The notes under the pieces are model-generated. The model saw only the letters and a program-made list of their open reading frames with translations. It was not told the DNA's origin and made no database searches. Shown piece after piece: positions 32,257 to 41,080 of a DNA stretch of 57,340 nucleotides (the stretch's first letter is position 1; the number at the start of each line of letters is the position of its first letter). Made by a program: the position numbers and the translations under genes. The stretch spans positions 1-57,340 of the forward strand of contig CANQZG010000024.1 of assembly GCA_947628305.1 (NCBI GenBank). The letters are read 5' to 3'. The stretch is from an uncultured Muribaculaceae bacterium (GTDB lineage: Bacteria; Bacteroidota; Bacteroidia; Bacteroidales; Muribaculaceae).

Positions 32257-34314
32257 TCATTCAGTCTTGTCATTTTTCTTCATGTCAGGATAGGATATAC
32301 GGGAATGATACAGGGTCCTGAGCCTTTGGGCAAACGTGTCCTTGATTGCCTTGACATCTCGGAACGAGAGTGGGGAATCGTTGTGAAGTCCCTCGGCTAT
32401 CTGCGTGTCGATTATGCGGTTGACAAGTTCTGAAATGGCTTCGGGTGAATGGTCGGTCAGGGAACGTGAGGCCGCCTCCACTGCATCGGCCATCATCAGT
32501 ATCGATGTCTCCCGTGAATGGGGATTAGGCCCGGGATAGGTGAACGCCGACTCGTCGACCTCCTCATCGGGATGGGCGTTGCAATAGGTGGTATAGAAAT
32601 ATTTGGCTTTTCCCCGGCCATGATGCTCGGTTATAAAATGACGGAGCACAGCAGGGAGTTTGGCCTTCTCGGCGAGCTTTAGACCCTCTGTGACATGTCC
32701 TATCACGATTTTGGCGCTCTGTTTCGCATCAAGGGCATCGTGTGGGTTGACCCCGTGTTGATTCTCGGTATAGAATGCGGGATTCTTGATTTTGCCGATA
32801 TCGTGATACAACGCTCCCCCTCTCACGAGCAGGACATTTGCGCCGATACGCTGTGCCGCGGCCGATGCAAGGTTGCTTACCGACATGGAATGCTGAAACG
32901 TGCCGGGACATTCCTCCGACAGTTCCCTCAACAGCGGGTTGTTGATGTCTGACAACTCGACAAGAGTGACACGAGACGTAAACCCGAACAGTTTCTCAAA
33001 GATAAAAATCAGGATATAGGCAAACGAGATGAGAACCGCGTTGAGCCCCAGATAAGTGAACACGGTTGTCGATATTTTCTCCAACGAGCCTGTCTGCATC
33101 ACCTCGACGGCGACAAATGACAGGGTGTAGGAGATAAACACCAGCAATGCCGTCCTGACTAACTGTGAACGTTTCGTCAGTTCCTTTATGGAGTTAATCG
33201 CCATGACTCCCGCGACAAACTGCATGAAAATGAATTCAAGCTGAAATGTCGCCACCATCGCACATATAAGCACCATGACGATGTGGGTGAACAATGCCGT
33301 GCGTGAATCCAGGAAAATCAGCACCATAACCGGCACTATGGTGTAAGGTATCAGGAATATCCCGCGCTGTGATTCCGTCACCACCCAGAACGTCACCACC
33401 GAGAACACGGCAATCAGTAACATCATCAGCATGATTGAACGAGTGTCATGGTAGTAATTAGGCCGGAAGAAGAAAAGGAAGCCGTATAGCGCGCCGAACG
33501 CAAGCAGGATGAACAGAATCTGCCCGGCCACAGGATAGAAGCGTTGACTGACAGTCCCCGTCCCACGGTCAGCGGATATTTCCTCGTAGGTGCGCAATAT
33601 CGTGGCGAGTTGTTCGGTCACAATGTCGCCACGGTCGATTATGCGTTCGCCCTGTTGTATCACCCCGATAGGGGCCATGGCTTTCTGGTATTGTTCATTG
33701 CGTAGGCGTGTGGATTCGACGCTGTCGAGCATGACGTTGGGTTGCAGCATTTCAGACAGACGTGTTGCCGCTATCGCCTGATGGAAGCGTTGGTCGGGAA
33801 ACACGCTGTCAAGGCGGGAATAGGCGCTTCGTGCCGACATAAACGCATCAGTGGGCATTGAAATCGCCACATTGTCATGAATAAACCTGACTGTCGGCAT
33901 AGTGTGGTTCACAATCTCGGAATAGGTGACCCGGTCCACGATGCCGTCCTCATAAATCCTTTTTATCTCGTTAAGCAACTGGTTGCGCTCCGACGGGGTA
34001 ATTTCCAGGTCTCTCGCCGAGGCGATGCGCGTGGCATAGTTTGACACCATCGCCTTCTCAAGGGCTACATCGCGCTTGAACACCGGCTCGAAGTTGCGGT
34101 CTATACTGTCCTTTACCATGCGTGCGCTTACCGAGTCAAGGTGAATCGGGATGTCAAACGGGGCAGTCAGCAGCGAGTAACTCCACGGACGTCCCACCTG
34201 GTAAGCATAATGGTTCTCGTCATCCTTGGGCAGACAATACACCACAAGCAACGTGGCTATGACGAATATGAGCCATTTGGCCAATGAATATTTGCTTAGA
34301 GTATGTTTGAACAT
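32257..34314 (-). CDS. PgpH-like membrane HD phosphohydrolase (7TMR-HDED/7TM/HDIG)
   Basis: A 685-residue inner-membrane protein. One N-terminal helix (LAKWLIFVIATLLVVYCLP) leads into an extracytoplasmic helical domain of about 240 residues (7TMR-HDED type), then about seven membrane helices and a cytoplasmic HD domain with ECPGTFQHSMSV, GALYHDIGKIKNP (HDIG) and ITEHHGRG. In Listeria this architecture (PgpH) degrades cyclic di-AMP. The same reaction is inferred here. It lies 52 bp after relA/spoT and is directly adjoined to the epimerase gene. The intergenic spacer upstream carries a TTTAAAC-rich AT block. Confidence 0.88.
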   Translation of the reverse strand: MFKHTLSKYSLAKWLIFVIATLLVVYCLPKDDENHYAYQVGRPWSYSLLTAPFDIPIHLDSVSARMVKDSIDRNFEPVFKRDVALEKAMVSNYATRIASARDLEITPSERNQLLNEIKRIYEDGIVDRVTYSEIVNHTMPTVRFIHDNVAISMPTDAFMSARSAYSRLDSVFPDQRFHQAIAATRLSEMLQPNVMLDSVESTRLRNEQYQKAMAPIGVIQQGERIIDRGDIVTEQLATILRTYEEISADRGTGTVSQRFYPVAGQILFILLAFGALYGFLFFFRPNYYHDTRSIMLMMLLIAVFSVVTFWVVTESQRGIFLIPYTIVPVMVLIFLDSRTALFTHIVMVLICAMVATFQLEFIFMQFVAGVMAINSIKELTKRSQLVRTALLVFISYTLSFVAVEVMQTGSLEKISTTVFTYLGLNAVLISFAYILIFIFEKLFGFTSRVTLVELSDINNPLLRELSEECPGTFQHSMSVSNLASAAAQRIGANVLLVRGGALYHDIGKIKNPAFYTENQHGVNPHDALDAKQSAKIVIGHVTEGLKLAEKAKLPAVLRHFITEHHGRGKAKYFYTTYCNAHPDEEVDESAFTYPGPNPHSRETSILMMADAVEAASRSLTDHSPEAISELVNRIIDTQIAEGLHNDSPLSFRDVKAIKDTFAQRLRTLYHSRISYPDMKKNDKTE

Positions 34315-34366
34315 TAGTTTTTAAACTTCACCCTTTAAACTTTAAACCATAAATTATAAACTGTTC

Positions 34367-36616
34367 TCAATGCACCCTGTCGGCGCGTCTTACACCCTTG
34401 ATTTTCTTAACGTTCTCACACAGGCGCGTGACCACATCGGTGTCCTCGACAAGGACGCTCATGTCGCAGTGGAATACCTCGTTCTCGGCCTCGATGTTCA
34501 TGCGCCTGATATCGAAATTAAGGCTGTTGGATATCATGGCGGCGAGTTCCTGCAAGATGCCGTGGCGGTCGATTCCCTCTATGCGTATGTCAGCGAGGAA
34601 CTTGGTCTTGACCTCGGCCCAGGCCGTGGAGACAATGCGCGGGCCGTAACTCGCCTTTAGCACCTGTGCGCGGGGACATGTCAACGCATGCACCTCGACA
34701 TTGCCCTCGTCATTGATGAATCCCATGACATCATCGCCGGGTATCGGTCGGCAACAGTCGGCGAGCACAAAGTTGCGAACATTATCGTCATATCGAAGAA
34801 TGTATGTTTCCTTAGGGTTGATTTTAGGCTTGTCGGCCACAACGACCGCGACTACGTCGCTGACTGCGACGGGTTTCTTACCGGTGCCGATTCGGAACAG
34901 CTTGGAGAAGAACGACCGCCGGGCGCGCTCTGATGACCGCCCGATGTATTCGTCTATATCGATATCCTCGTTGCCGAGCTTAAAAAATAATTCTTCGCGG
35001 TTCGGCACATGGAACATTCCGAGAATCTTAGTCAGCACCTGATTGTTTACGGTGATTTCATGAGCCTTGACAAATTCGTCAAAGACTTTGCGCCCCTTGT
35101 CAATCATTGGTTGCCTGTCTTTTCTCAATGCCTGCCGCAAACGGGTCTTGGCCTTGGCGGTGGCAAGGAAATTAACCCATTCGGCCTTGGGCGTCTGTGA
35201 GCGTGATGTCAGCACCTCGACCTGGTCGCCACTGTTGAGACGATGGCTCAATGGTACAAGTTTATGATTTACCTTACCCGCGATACAATGCGTCCCGATT
35301 TCGGAATGGAGATTGAATGCGACATCGAGCACGGTCGAATGGTTGGGGAGTGTGATAAGTTCGCCTTTGGGGGTGAACACTACAATCTCTGACGCGAACA
35401 GGTTCAGTTTCAGTGTGTCAAGGAAGTCTATCGCATTGGGGTTCGGGTCATCGAGGATGTCCTTTATAGTTCCGAGCCACGCGTTCAGCTCGCTCTCCTC
35501 GTCGCTCTCCCCAATCTTGTATTTCCAGTGGGCGGCGAAACCTTTCTCGGCAATTTCGTCCATGCGCCGGGAGCGGATTTGGACTTCTATCCAGTTTCCG
35601 TCAGGCCCCATGACAGTCAGGTGCAATGCCTGGTAGCCGTTGGCCTTAGGGTTTGAAATCCAGTCGCGCGTACGGTCGGGATGCAGACGGTAAAGGTCGG
35701 TGATGGCCGAGTATATGTTCCAACAGATGCGTTTCTCGTCAGCCGGGTTTTCGCATTCAAAAATGATGCGCATCGCATATAGGTCATACACTTCGTCAAA
35801 TGGAATGTGCTTTGTCTCCATCTTGCGCCATATCGAGTAGACCGACTTGAGGCGTGCCTTGGCCTCGAAATCAAGACCCATGCGTTCAAGCTGCTCCTTG
35901 ATAGGTTGTGAGAAATCATTGTACACAGCCGAGCGTTTCTCCTCCGATGCCTTTATCAACGTAGAGATGCGCTCATATTCCCCCGGATGTTCATACTTGA
36001 AACTCAAGTCCTTCAGCTCGGTCTTTATTTCAAACAAGCCGAGGCGGTGGGCCAGAGGGGCGTATATATACAGTGTCTCACCCGCGATTTTATATTGCTT
36101 GGCCGGGGCCATCGAGCCGAGGGTGCGCATGTTGTGAAGACGGTCGGCCATCTTTATAAGCACCACCCTGATGTCCTCGCTCATTGTCAGAAGCAATTTC
36201 CTGAAGTTCTCGGCCTGTGCCGAGGCCATATCCCCGAAGATTCCGCCTGAAATCTTCGTGAGACCTGCGACAAGCTGCGCAATCTTCTTGCCGAAGTGCT
36301 GCTCGATGTCCTCGACGGTGTATTCCGTGTCCTCGACGACATCATGCAACAGCGCGGCGCAGATAGAGGTGGAACCAAGGCCGATTTCCTGGCTTGCAAT
36401 CTTGGCCACCGCTATCGGATGCAGGATGTAAGGCTCGCCCGAACGGCGTCGCACCCCTTTGTGCGCCTCTTTGGCGAAACGGAACGCCCGCTCTATGATT
36501 TCAACCTTCTTGCGATGGTTGCTGTTCAGGTAGCCGTTCAGCACGTCTTGGAACTCGGCGTCGACAAGTCTTTCCTCTTCCTGTGGTGTCATGTTGTATT
36601 GTCGTGAGGTCGTCAT
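34367..36616 (-). CDS. Bifunctional (p)ppGpp synthetase/hydrolase (RelA/SpoT homologue)
   Basis: A 749-residue cytoplasmic alarmone enzyme of long RSH type. The hydrolase HD domain is intact (RRRSGEPYILHPIAV, then LLHDVVEDT at residues 90-97, then KMADRLHNMRTL). The synthetase domain has VYDLYAMRIIF and NPKANGYQALHLTV. A TGS domain (VVFTPKGELITLPNHSTVLD) and a C-terminal ACT domain (GIDRHGILQELAAMISNS) follow. Both activities should therefore be present. It is the first gene of a six-gene run reaching obgE. A 331-bp inverted-repeat element lies only 24 bases upstream of the start codon, so its leader or promoter is probably affected. Confidence 0.97.
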   Translation of the reverse strand: MTTSRQYNMTPQEEERLVDAEFQDVLNGYLNSNHRKKVEIIERAFRFAKEAHKGVRRRSGEPYILHPIAVAKIASQEIGLGSTSICAALLHDVVEDTEYTVEDIEQHFGKKIAQLVAGLTKISGGIFGDMASAQAENFRKLLLTMSEDIRVVLIKMADRLHNMRTLGSMAPAKQYKIAGETLYIYAPLAHRLGLFEIKTELKDLSFKYEHPGEYERISTLIKASEEKRSAVYNDFSQPIKEQLERMGLDFEAKARLKSVYSIWRKMETKHIPFDEVYDLYAMRIIFECENPADEKRICWNIYSAITDLYRLHPDRTRDWISNPKANGYQALHLTVMGPDGNWIEVQIRSRRMDEIAEKGFAAHWKYKIGESDEESELNAWLGTIKDILDDPNPNAIDFLDTLKLNLFASEIVVFTPKGELITLPNHSTVLDVAFNLHSEIGTHCIAGKVNHKLVPLSHRLNSGDQVEVLTSRSQTPKAEWVNFLATAKAKTRLRQALRKDRQPMIDKGRKVFDEFVKAHEITVNNQVLTKILGMFHVPNREELFFKLGNEDIDIDEYIGRSSERARRSFFSKLFRIGTGKKPVAVSDVVAVVVADKPKINPKETYILRYDDNVRNFVLADCCRPIPGDDVMGFINDEGNVEVHALTCPRAQVLKASYGPRIVSTAWAEVKTKFLADIRIEGIDRHGILQELAAMISNSLNFDIRRMNIEAENEVFHCDMSVLVEDTDVVTRLCENVKKIKGVRRADRVH

Positions 36617-36640
36617 GTATTCGCGATGTTGAGATGACTA

Positions 36641-36971
36641 AGAAGCTGTTTAAAAATATCTGTTAAATAGAGGCGGGTGGTTTTTAGGTAATTTTGATTT
36701 AAGTCGCGGGAGCATAGCGAGCTATGAGACCAAGACGCGAATCAAAATTAACAAAAAGCAGCCGGACCATATCTAAAAGGCACTGCAAACAGCGGTCAAA
36801 CATTAAGTTATTTAACAAAGCTGCATGAATCATATTACTTGGAATCTCGCGTCTTTAAGCGTCTTTGTCCCTTTGGCGCAGTCACGTAGCTCGCTACGCT
36901 CCTTTGCTTGCATGGACAAAGCCATCTTAAATCCACGACCTCTATTTAACATAGATTTTTAAACAGCTTCT
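36641..36971. repeat. 331-bp terminal-inverted-repeat element (MITE-like) upstream of relA/spoT
   Basis: 33-base inverted ends (36641-36673 and 36939-36971) starting AGAAGCTGTTTAAAAAT with few mismatches. Inside are short covarying hairpins: CATAGC/GCTATG near 36716, CGTAGC/GCTACG near 36888, and a TTTGTCC/GGACAAA pair around the latter. No reading frame of note. The same architecture recurs at 41081-41349 with different stem sequences. No clear target-site duplication is visible. Confidence 0.75.
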
Positions 36972-36977
36972 AATCCA

Positions 36978-36985
36978 CAAAATTA
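36978..36985 (-). promoter_or_regulatory. -7 box of a possible original relA/spoT promoter
   Basis: The minus strand reads TAATTTTG, a perfect TAnnTTTG, immediately beyond the distal end of the 36641-36971 element. If used, transcription would run through the whole element before reaching relA/spoT, giving a leader of roughly 350 bases. The -33 half is weak. Confidence 0.35.
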
Positions 36986-37140
36986 CAACTTTTTTGTCAC
37001 CTAACCATGAAAACATGCGCCTTTAACGCGCTCCACACATCTATCATGCATCGCACCGACACTCCGATGGCCGTGTTAACGTTTGTTTTAATAATTATAC
37101 GACTTTTTATGCAAAATTCTTTTCCAATTCAAAATTACAT

Positions 37141-37495
37141 TATAACTTTGCAATGCAATTCAAGGCGCAATGTGCATTTGACACACCAGATTGATTCAGT
37201 GAAATGTCTGTTAATTGATATTAATGCAGCTATTTTTCACACAAGCCAAAATTAAGTATAATCCATCTCTTAACATAACGGCAGTCAAACTGATTTGTAA
37301 AATGCCATAAATGGTCATCAGACGCAACGGCTTGTCAGATGTACTTTCCATGGCGATATAGATTGCCGTAGAGTCTTGAAGCAGATGACAATCAAAGCAA
37401 TACAAGAATATAGAGTTTAAGTATTAAATAGTTGTTTTATAGATAATTGTGTATTTGAAGCTTAAGGGCAATCGTGAGATTGCCCTTTTGTTTTG
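37141..37495 (+). ncRNA. Candidate small RNA region (promoter-like box to strong terminator)
   Basis: A TATAACTTTG sequence at 37141-37150 contains a full -7 match (TAACTTTG). About 315 bases further on, a 10-bp hairpin (37464-37487, AAGGGCAATC/GATTGCCCTT) followed by TTGTTTTG ends the region on the plus strand. No plus-strand gene lies between; the longest frames are under 35 codons, and a 64-codon minus frame looks spurious. No known RNA family is recognisable. The rest of this 886-base gene-free stretch (36617-37502) holds the inverted-repeat element and AT-rich sequence. Confidence 0.35.
37464..37487 (+). terminator. Strong intrinsic terminator
   Basis: A perfect 10-bp stem with loop GTGA is followed by TTGTTTTG on the plus strand. 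It may also serve the convergent nitroreductase transcript, but the T-rich side faces the plus direction. Confidence 0.75.
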
Positions 37496-37502
37496 TCTGT
37501 TG

Positions 37503-38249
37503 TCATTTCTTGATGTCAAATCCGCGTTCGCGCAGGGCGGCGAGCATCTCATACCCCATTGCCTCACGGTAATAGCTGACAATGTGCCCGCACCAGTCAT
37601 TGTCGCTCTTTGAGCCTGAACGGGTGGCGTTGTATCGGGTCACATCGGTGTCGTATGCCATAAGTTCCTCTGTCATGTCATCCTGACGATAGGCATCGTG
37701 GTGAATTAAAAGGGACTGCGGCTGTTTGGGCTTCAGGTCGGGAAGTTCACGTGGCACTCCGATGGCGAGTCCGCACACGGCAAATACGCCTTGGGGCAGA
37801 CGCATCAGTTCCGAAATCGCTTGTGGGGCGGCTGTGCGCGCATACCCTATGCAACACGCCCCCAATCCCAGTGACACAGCCATCGTCAACGCGCTCATCA
37901 TGGCGAGTGACGCGTCCACGACACCGACTATAAGGCCATCGGCTGTGTCGGTGAACTCCGGCACATCGATTCCTTTGGCCTCGGCAAGAATACTTATTTT
38001 GTTGTAGTCGGCGAGAAACAGCATGAAGTGGGAACATGTTTTGATTTGTTTCTGTCCCGTCAGTTCATATAGTTTAATTTTGGTGTCGGCATCGGTCACA
38101 TCTATGACCGAGAACTGCTGTCCGTTATAGCTTGTGGGGGTGTTACGGATGGTATCATATATCAACCGCATCTGTTCGTCGGATATCGGTTCGCGTTCAT
38201 ACCGGCGTATGCTCCGCCTCTGTAGGAGGGTGTCTTTAACTGATTTCAT
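37503..38249 (-). CDS. Nitroreductase-family flavoprotein (NfsA/FRP-like)
   Basis: A 248-residue FMN-dependent oxidoreductase of the cytoplasm. The start at 38249 (MKSVKDTLLQRRSIRRYE) is preferred over an ATG 33 bases upstream because the family opens with this RRSIRRY motif. Other markers are NTPTSYNGQQFSVI, the glycine-rich SLGLGACCIGYAR and the C-terminal NDWCGHIVSYYREAMGYEML typical of the NfsA group. Such enzymes reduce nitro compounds, quinones or flavin with NAD(P)H; the natural substrate is unknown. It is divergent from argS and has a strong hairpin just after its stop. Confidence 0.88.
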   Translation of the reverse strand: MKSVKDTLLQRRSIRRYEREPISDEQMRLIYDTIRNTPTSYNGQQFSVIDVTDADTKIKLYELTGQKQIKTCSHFMLFLADYNKISILAEAKGIDVPEFTDTADGLIVGVVDASLAMMSALTMAVSLGLGACCIGYARTAAPQAISELMRLPQGVFAVCGLAIGVPRELPDLKPKQPQSLLIHHDAYRQDDMTEELMAYDTDVTRYNATRSGSKSDNDWCGHIVSYYREAMGYEMLAALRERGFDIKK

Positions 38250-38324
38250 AGGTCTTATAAATGTTTCTCTCAATACAACCACTTCAGGTGTATTTTGGTT
38301 GAAATGGATTACGCGGTACGGCTC

Positions 38325-38382
38325 AAAAAACGTTTTTTAATTATCTTATGTTGCATCGCATTCGACTTATTCGTATTTTTGC
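38325..38382 (+). promoter_or_regulatory. argS promoter with adjacent palindrome
   Basis: TTG (38352-38354), 20 bp, TATTTTTG (38375-38382) match the Bacteroidetes pattern, 34 bp before argS. A perfect palindrome AAAAAACGTTTTTT lies at 38325-38338, just upstream, between the divergent nitroreductase and argS genes. It has the AACGTT core seen in many LacI-type operators. Confidence 0.65.
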
Positions 38383-38416
38383 ATTTCTAATGTAATACAA
38401 TAACAAAACAAAAGAG

Positions 38417-40204
38417 ATGTCAATAGATAATATAATTGCAGAGGCGGTGGCTCGCGCCGTGAAAGAATTGTACGGCGTGGATGCCGACCCTGCATCGGTT
38501 CAACTCTCCACGACCAAGAAAGAATTTGAAGGAAACCTTACTGTCGTGGTTTTCCCGTGGGTCAAGGCGGCGCGCAAGTCCCCCGAGACCGTGGGCAAGG
38601 AAATCGGCGACTGGCTTGTCGACAACGAGCCGGCTGTCAGCCGTTTCAATGTAATCAAGGGATTCCTTAACATCGTGATTGAGCCGACCTACTGGAACTC
38701 GGTGCTTGGGCATATCGCACAGATGCCGGAATATGGGACTGAAAAGGCCGGTGAGAACTCACCGTTGGTGATGGTCGAATATTCATCGCCCAACACCAAT
38801 AAACCCCTTCACTTAGGTCATATACGTAACAATCTTCTCGGGTATAGCCTTGCTGAAATATTGAAAGCGTGTGGTAACCGTGTCGTAAAAACCAACATAG
38901 TCAATGACCGTGGAATCCACATCTGCAAGTCGATGCTTGCCTGGAAAAAATGGGGCGACGGGGCGACTCCTGAGTCGACCGGCAAGAAAGGGGACCATCT
39001 AATCGGTGACTTCTATGTGCTTTTTGATAAACATTACAAGGCCGAACTCGCTGCCCTGCAGGAACAGGGGATGACGAAGGAGGAGGCCGAGGCGGCCTCT
39101 CCCCTGATGAAAGAGGCACGTGAGATGCTTGTCGCCTGGGAAAAGAAAGACCCGGAGGTACGCCAGCTGTGGGAAACCATGAATTCATGGGTGTATGCCG
39201 GTTTTGACGAGACCTACAAGCGTATGGGTGTCGATTTCGATAAAATATATTACGAGAGCGAGACTTATCTCGAGGGCAAGGAAAAAGTGCTCGAGGGTCT
39301 TGAGAAAGGACTTATGTACCGCCGAGAGGACGGCTCGGTGTGGGCCGACCTTACCGCTGACGGACTCGACCACAAGCTGTTGCTGCGCAGTGACGGGACA
39401 TCGGTCTATATGACACAGGATATAGGTACGGCCAAATTGCGTTACCAGGACTATCCCATCGACAGGATGGTATATGTGGTGGGCAACGAGCAGAACTACC
39501 ATTTCCAGGTGCTGTCATTGTTGCTTGACCGCCTCGGTTTCAAGTGGGGCAAGGACCTGGTGCATTTCTCCTACGGTATGGTCGAACTTCCCGAGGGCAA
39601 GATGAAAAGCCGCGAAGGGACGGTCGTTGACGCCGATGACCTCATGGACGAGATGGTCTCGACTGCGCGTCAGGTATCGGCCGAACTTGGCAAGCTCGAC
39701 GGCTGTACGCCCCAGGAGGTAGAGGAGATTTCAGAGACTGTCGGACTGGGGGCGTTGAAATACTTCCTGTTGAAAGTCGACCCGCGTAAAAACATGACAT
39801 TCAACCCCAAGGAGTCAATTGACTTCAATGGCAACACCGGGCCTTTCATCCAGTATACCTATGCCCGTATACGCTCGGTGCTCCGCAAGGCCGAGGAGGC
39901 CGGCATGGCGATTGTGCCCTACGAAACAGTCGTGCCGTGCGAGCGTGAAATCACCTTGATTCAGACCCTTGCCGATTTCCCGGCGACAGTGCGTGAGGCC
40001 GGTCGTTCATTCAGCCCCGCGCTAATCGCCAACTATGTATACGAACTCGTGAAACAATACAACCAGTTCTATCACGATTGTTCGATACTCAAGGAAGAAG
40101 ATGAAGCCGTCCGTTCGTTGCGTCTAGTCTTGAGCGAATGCACCGCCCGTGTCGTCAAGACCGCCATGGCGTTGCTCGGCATCAAGGTGCCTGAACGCAT
40201 GTAA
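38417..40204 (+). CDS. argS: Arginyl-tRNA synthetase
   Basis: A 595-residue class I synthetase charging tRNA-Arg. It shows the N-terminal Add-1 tRNA-recognition domain (1-110), the HIGH motif as NTNKPLHLGHIRNN (H-L-G-H), the KMSKS loop as GKMKSREGTVV, and the C-terminal DALR helical domain (LIANYVYELVKQYNQFYHDC). Length agrees with the family. It is transcribed alone or with the downstream yccA-like gene, 61 bp away across a TTTAAAC-rich spacer. Confidence 0.98.
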   Translation: MSIDNIIAEAVARAVKELYGVDADPASVQLSTTKKEFEGNLTVVVFPWVKAARKSPETVGKEIGDWLVDNEPAVSRFNVIKGFLNIVIEPTYWNSVLGHIAQMPEYGTEKAGENSPLVMVEYSSPNTNKPLHLGHIRNNLLGYSLAEILKACGNRVVKTNIVNDRGIHICKSMLAWKKWGDGATPESTGKKGDHLIGDFYVLFDKHYKAELAALQEQGMTKEEAEAASPLMKEAREMLVAWEKKDPEVRQLWETMNSWVYAGFDETYKRMGVDFDKIYYESETYLEGKEKVLEGLEKGLMYRREDGSVWADLTADGLDHKLLLRSDGTSVYMTQDIGTAKLRYQDYPIDRMVYVVGNEQNYHFQVLSLLLDRLGFKWGKDLVHFSYGMVELPEGKMKSREGTVVDADDLMDEMVSTARQVSAELGKLDGCTPQEVEEISETVGLGALKYFLLKVDPRKNMTFNPKESIDFNGNTGPFIQYTYARIRSVLRKAEEAGMAIVPYETVVPCEREITLIQTLADFPATVREAGRSFSPALIANYVYELVKQYNQFYHDCSILKEEDEAVRSLRLVLSECTARVVKTAMALLGIKVPERM

Positions 40205-40265
40205 CCCTTCCGGTGTTGATATAAATAACCCCTAAACTTTAAACATTACACTCTAAACTTTAAAT

Positions 40266-41015
40266 ATGTATCAGAATCCTAAAGATGCTTGGCGTGACAA
40301 TTACCGCCGGCTTGACAACACTCCGCATAACATGCCGCCGATTCCGGCGCAGACAGTAGCTGTGGCCTCCAATGCCATGAAGCGTGTGTACCTGTTGATG
40401 ACCCTCGGTCTTCTCGTGACAGCGTTTGTGTCGATGTTTTGCGCATCATCGGCAAGTTTTATCTCGTTCGCATTAACCAATCGTTGGTTCATGTGGGTAC
40501 TTTTCGGCGCGGAACTTCTCCTCGTTTTCTCGATTTCGGGGGCAATCAACAAGATGAGCTCGGCCTTCGCCGCACTGCTGTTCTTTGTGTTCGCTGTCGT
40601 CAACGGGCTTGCGTTAAGTCCCATATTCCTTGTTTACACCGGGACATCCATCGCCAAGACATTCTTTATAACGGCGGGAACGTTCGGTGCAATGAGCGTC
40701 TATGGTTATTTCACGACCAATGACCTCACACGTTGGGGGTCAATTCTTTTTATGGCACTAATTGGCCTGATTATCGCCTCGGTGGTGAATATATTCCTTC
40801 ACAGTGACACTATGTCATGGATAATATCGGGTGCGGGAGTGCTGATTTTTGTCGGACTGACAGCGTGGGACACCCAGAACATCAAGCGCATGAGCGAGAT
40901 GGCGTCGCCCGACATGGTTGGCCGTATCGCGGTGCTCGGTGCCCTCAACCTCTATCTCGACTTCATCAACCTTTTCCTCTATCTGCTCCGATTCTTCGGA
41001 AACTCCAACGACTAA
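40266..41015 (+). CDS. Bax inhibitor-1/YccA family membrane protein
   Basis: A 249-residue inner-membrane protein with about seven hydrophobic segments. After a 35-residue Pro/Asn-rich cytoplasmic start, helix 1 is RVYLLMTLGLLVTAFVSMF. The segment LSPIFLVYTGTSIAKTFFIT (glycine-bearing helix with TSI) and the ending GLTAWDTQNIKRM with LNLYLDFINLFLYLLRFFG are characteristic of the BI-1 family. These proteins are calcium-leak-like or protease (FtsH) modulators in bacteria; the exact role here is unknown. A hairpin terminator follows at 41038-41072. Confidence 0.93.
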   Translation: MYQNPKDAWRDNYRRLDNTPHNMPPIPAQTVAVASNAMKRVYLLMTLGLLVTAFVSMFCASSASFISFALTNRWFMWVLFGAELLLVFSISGAINKMSSAFAALLFFVFAVVNGLALSPIFLVYTGTSIAKTFFITAGTFGAMSVYGYFTTNDLTRWGSILFMALIGLIIASVVNIFLHSDTMSWIISGAGVLIFVGLTAWDTQNIKRMSEMASPDMVGRIAVLGALNLYLDFINLFLYLLRFFGNSND

Positions 41016-41037
41016 TCGCGCGTCCGCGATACCCCAC

Positions 41038-41072
41038 ACTGGCGCGCCGTTAACTATCAACGGCGCGTCAGT
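41038..41072 (+). terminator. Terminator after the Bax-inhibitor-like gene
   Basis: A 14-bp GC-rich stem (ACTGGCGCGCCGTT with AACGGCGCGTCAGT, one G-T pair, loop AACTATC) begins 23 bases after the stop codon. The T-tail is short (TCTGTCT). Confidence 0.65.
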
Positions 41073-41080
41073 TCTGTCTA

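Noticed and set aside
36641-36971. Insertion sequence with transposase
   Set aside because: At 331 bp and with no reading frame it cannot encode a transposase; at most it is a non-autonomous element.
37211-37405. A 64-codon minus-strand reading frame in the gene-free stretch
   Set aside because: No recognisable domain, composition unlike neighbouring genes, no promoter or start context, and it is antisense to the region ended by the plus-strand terminator.
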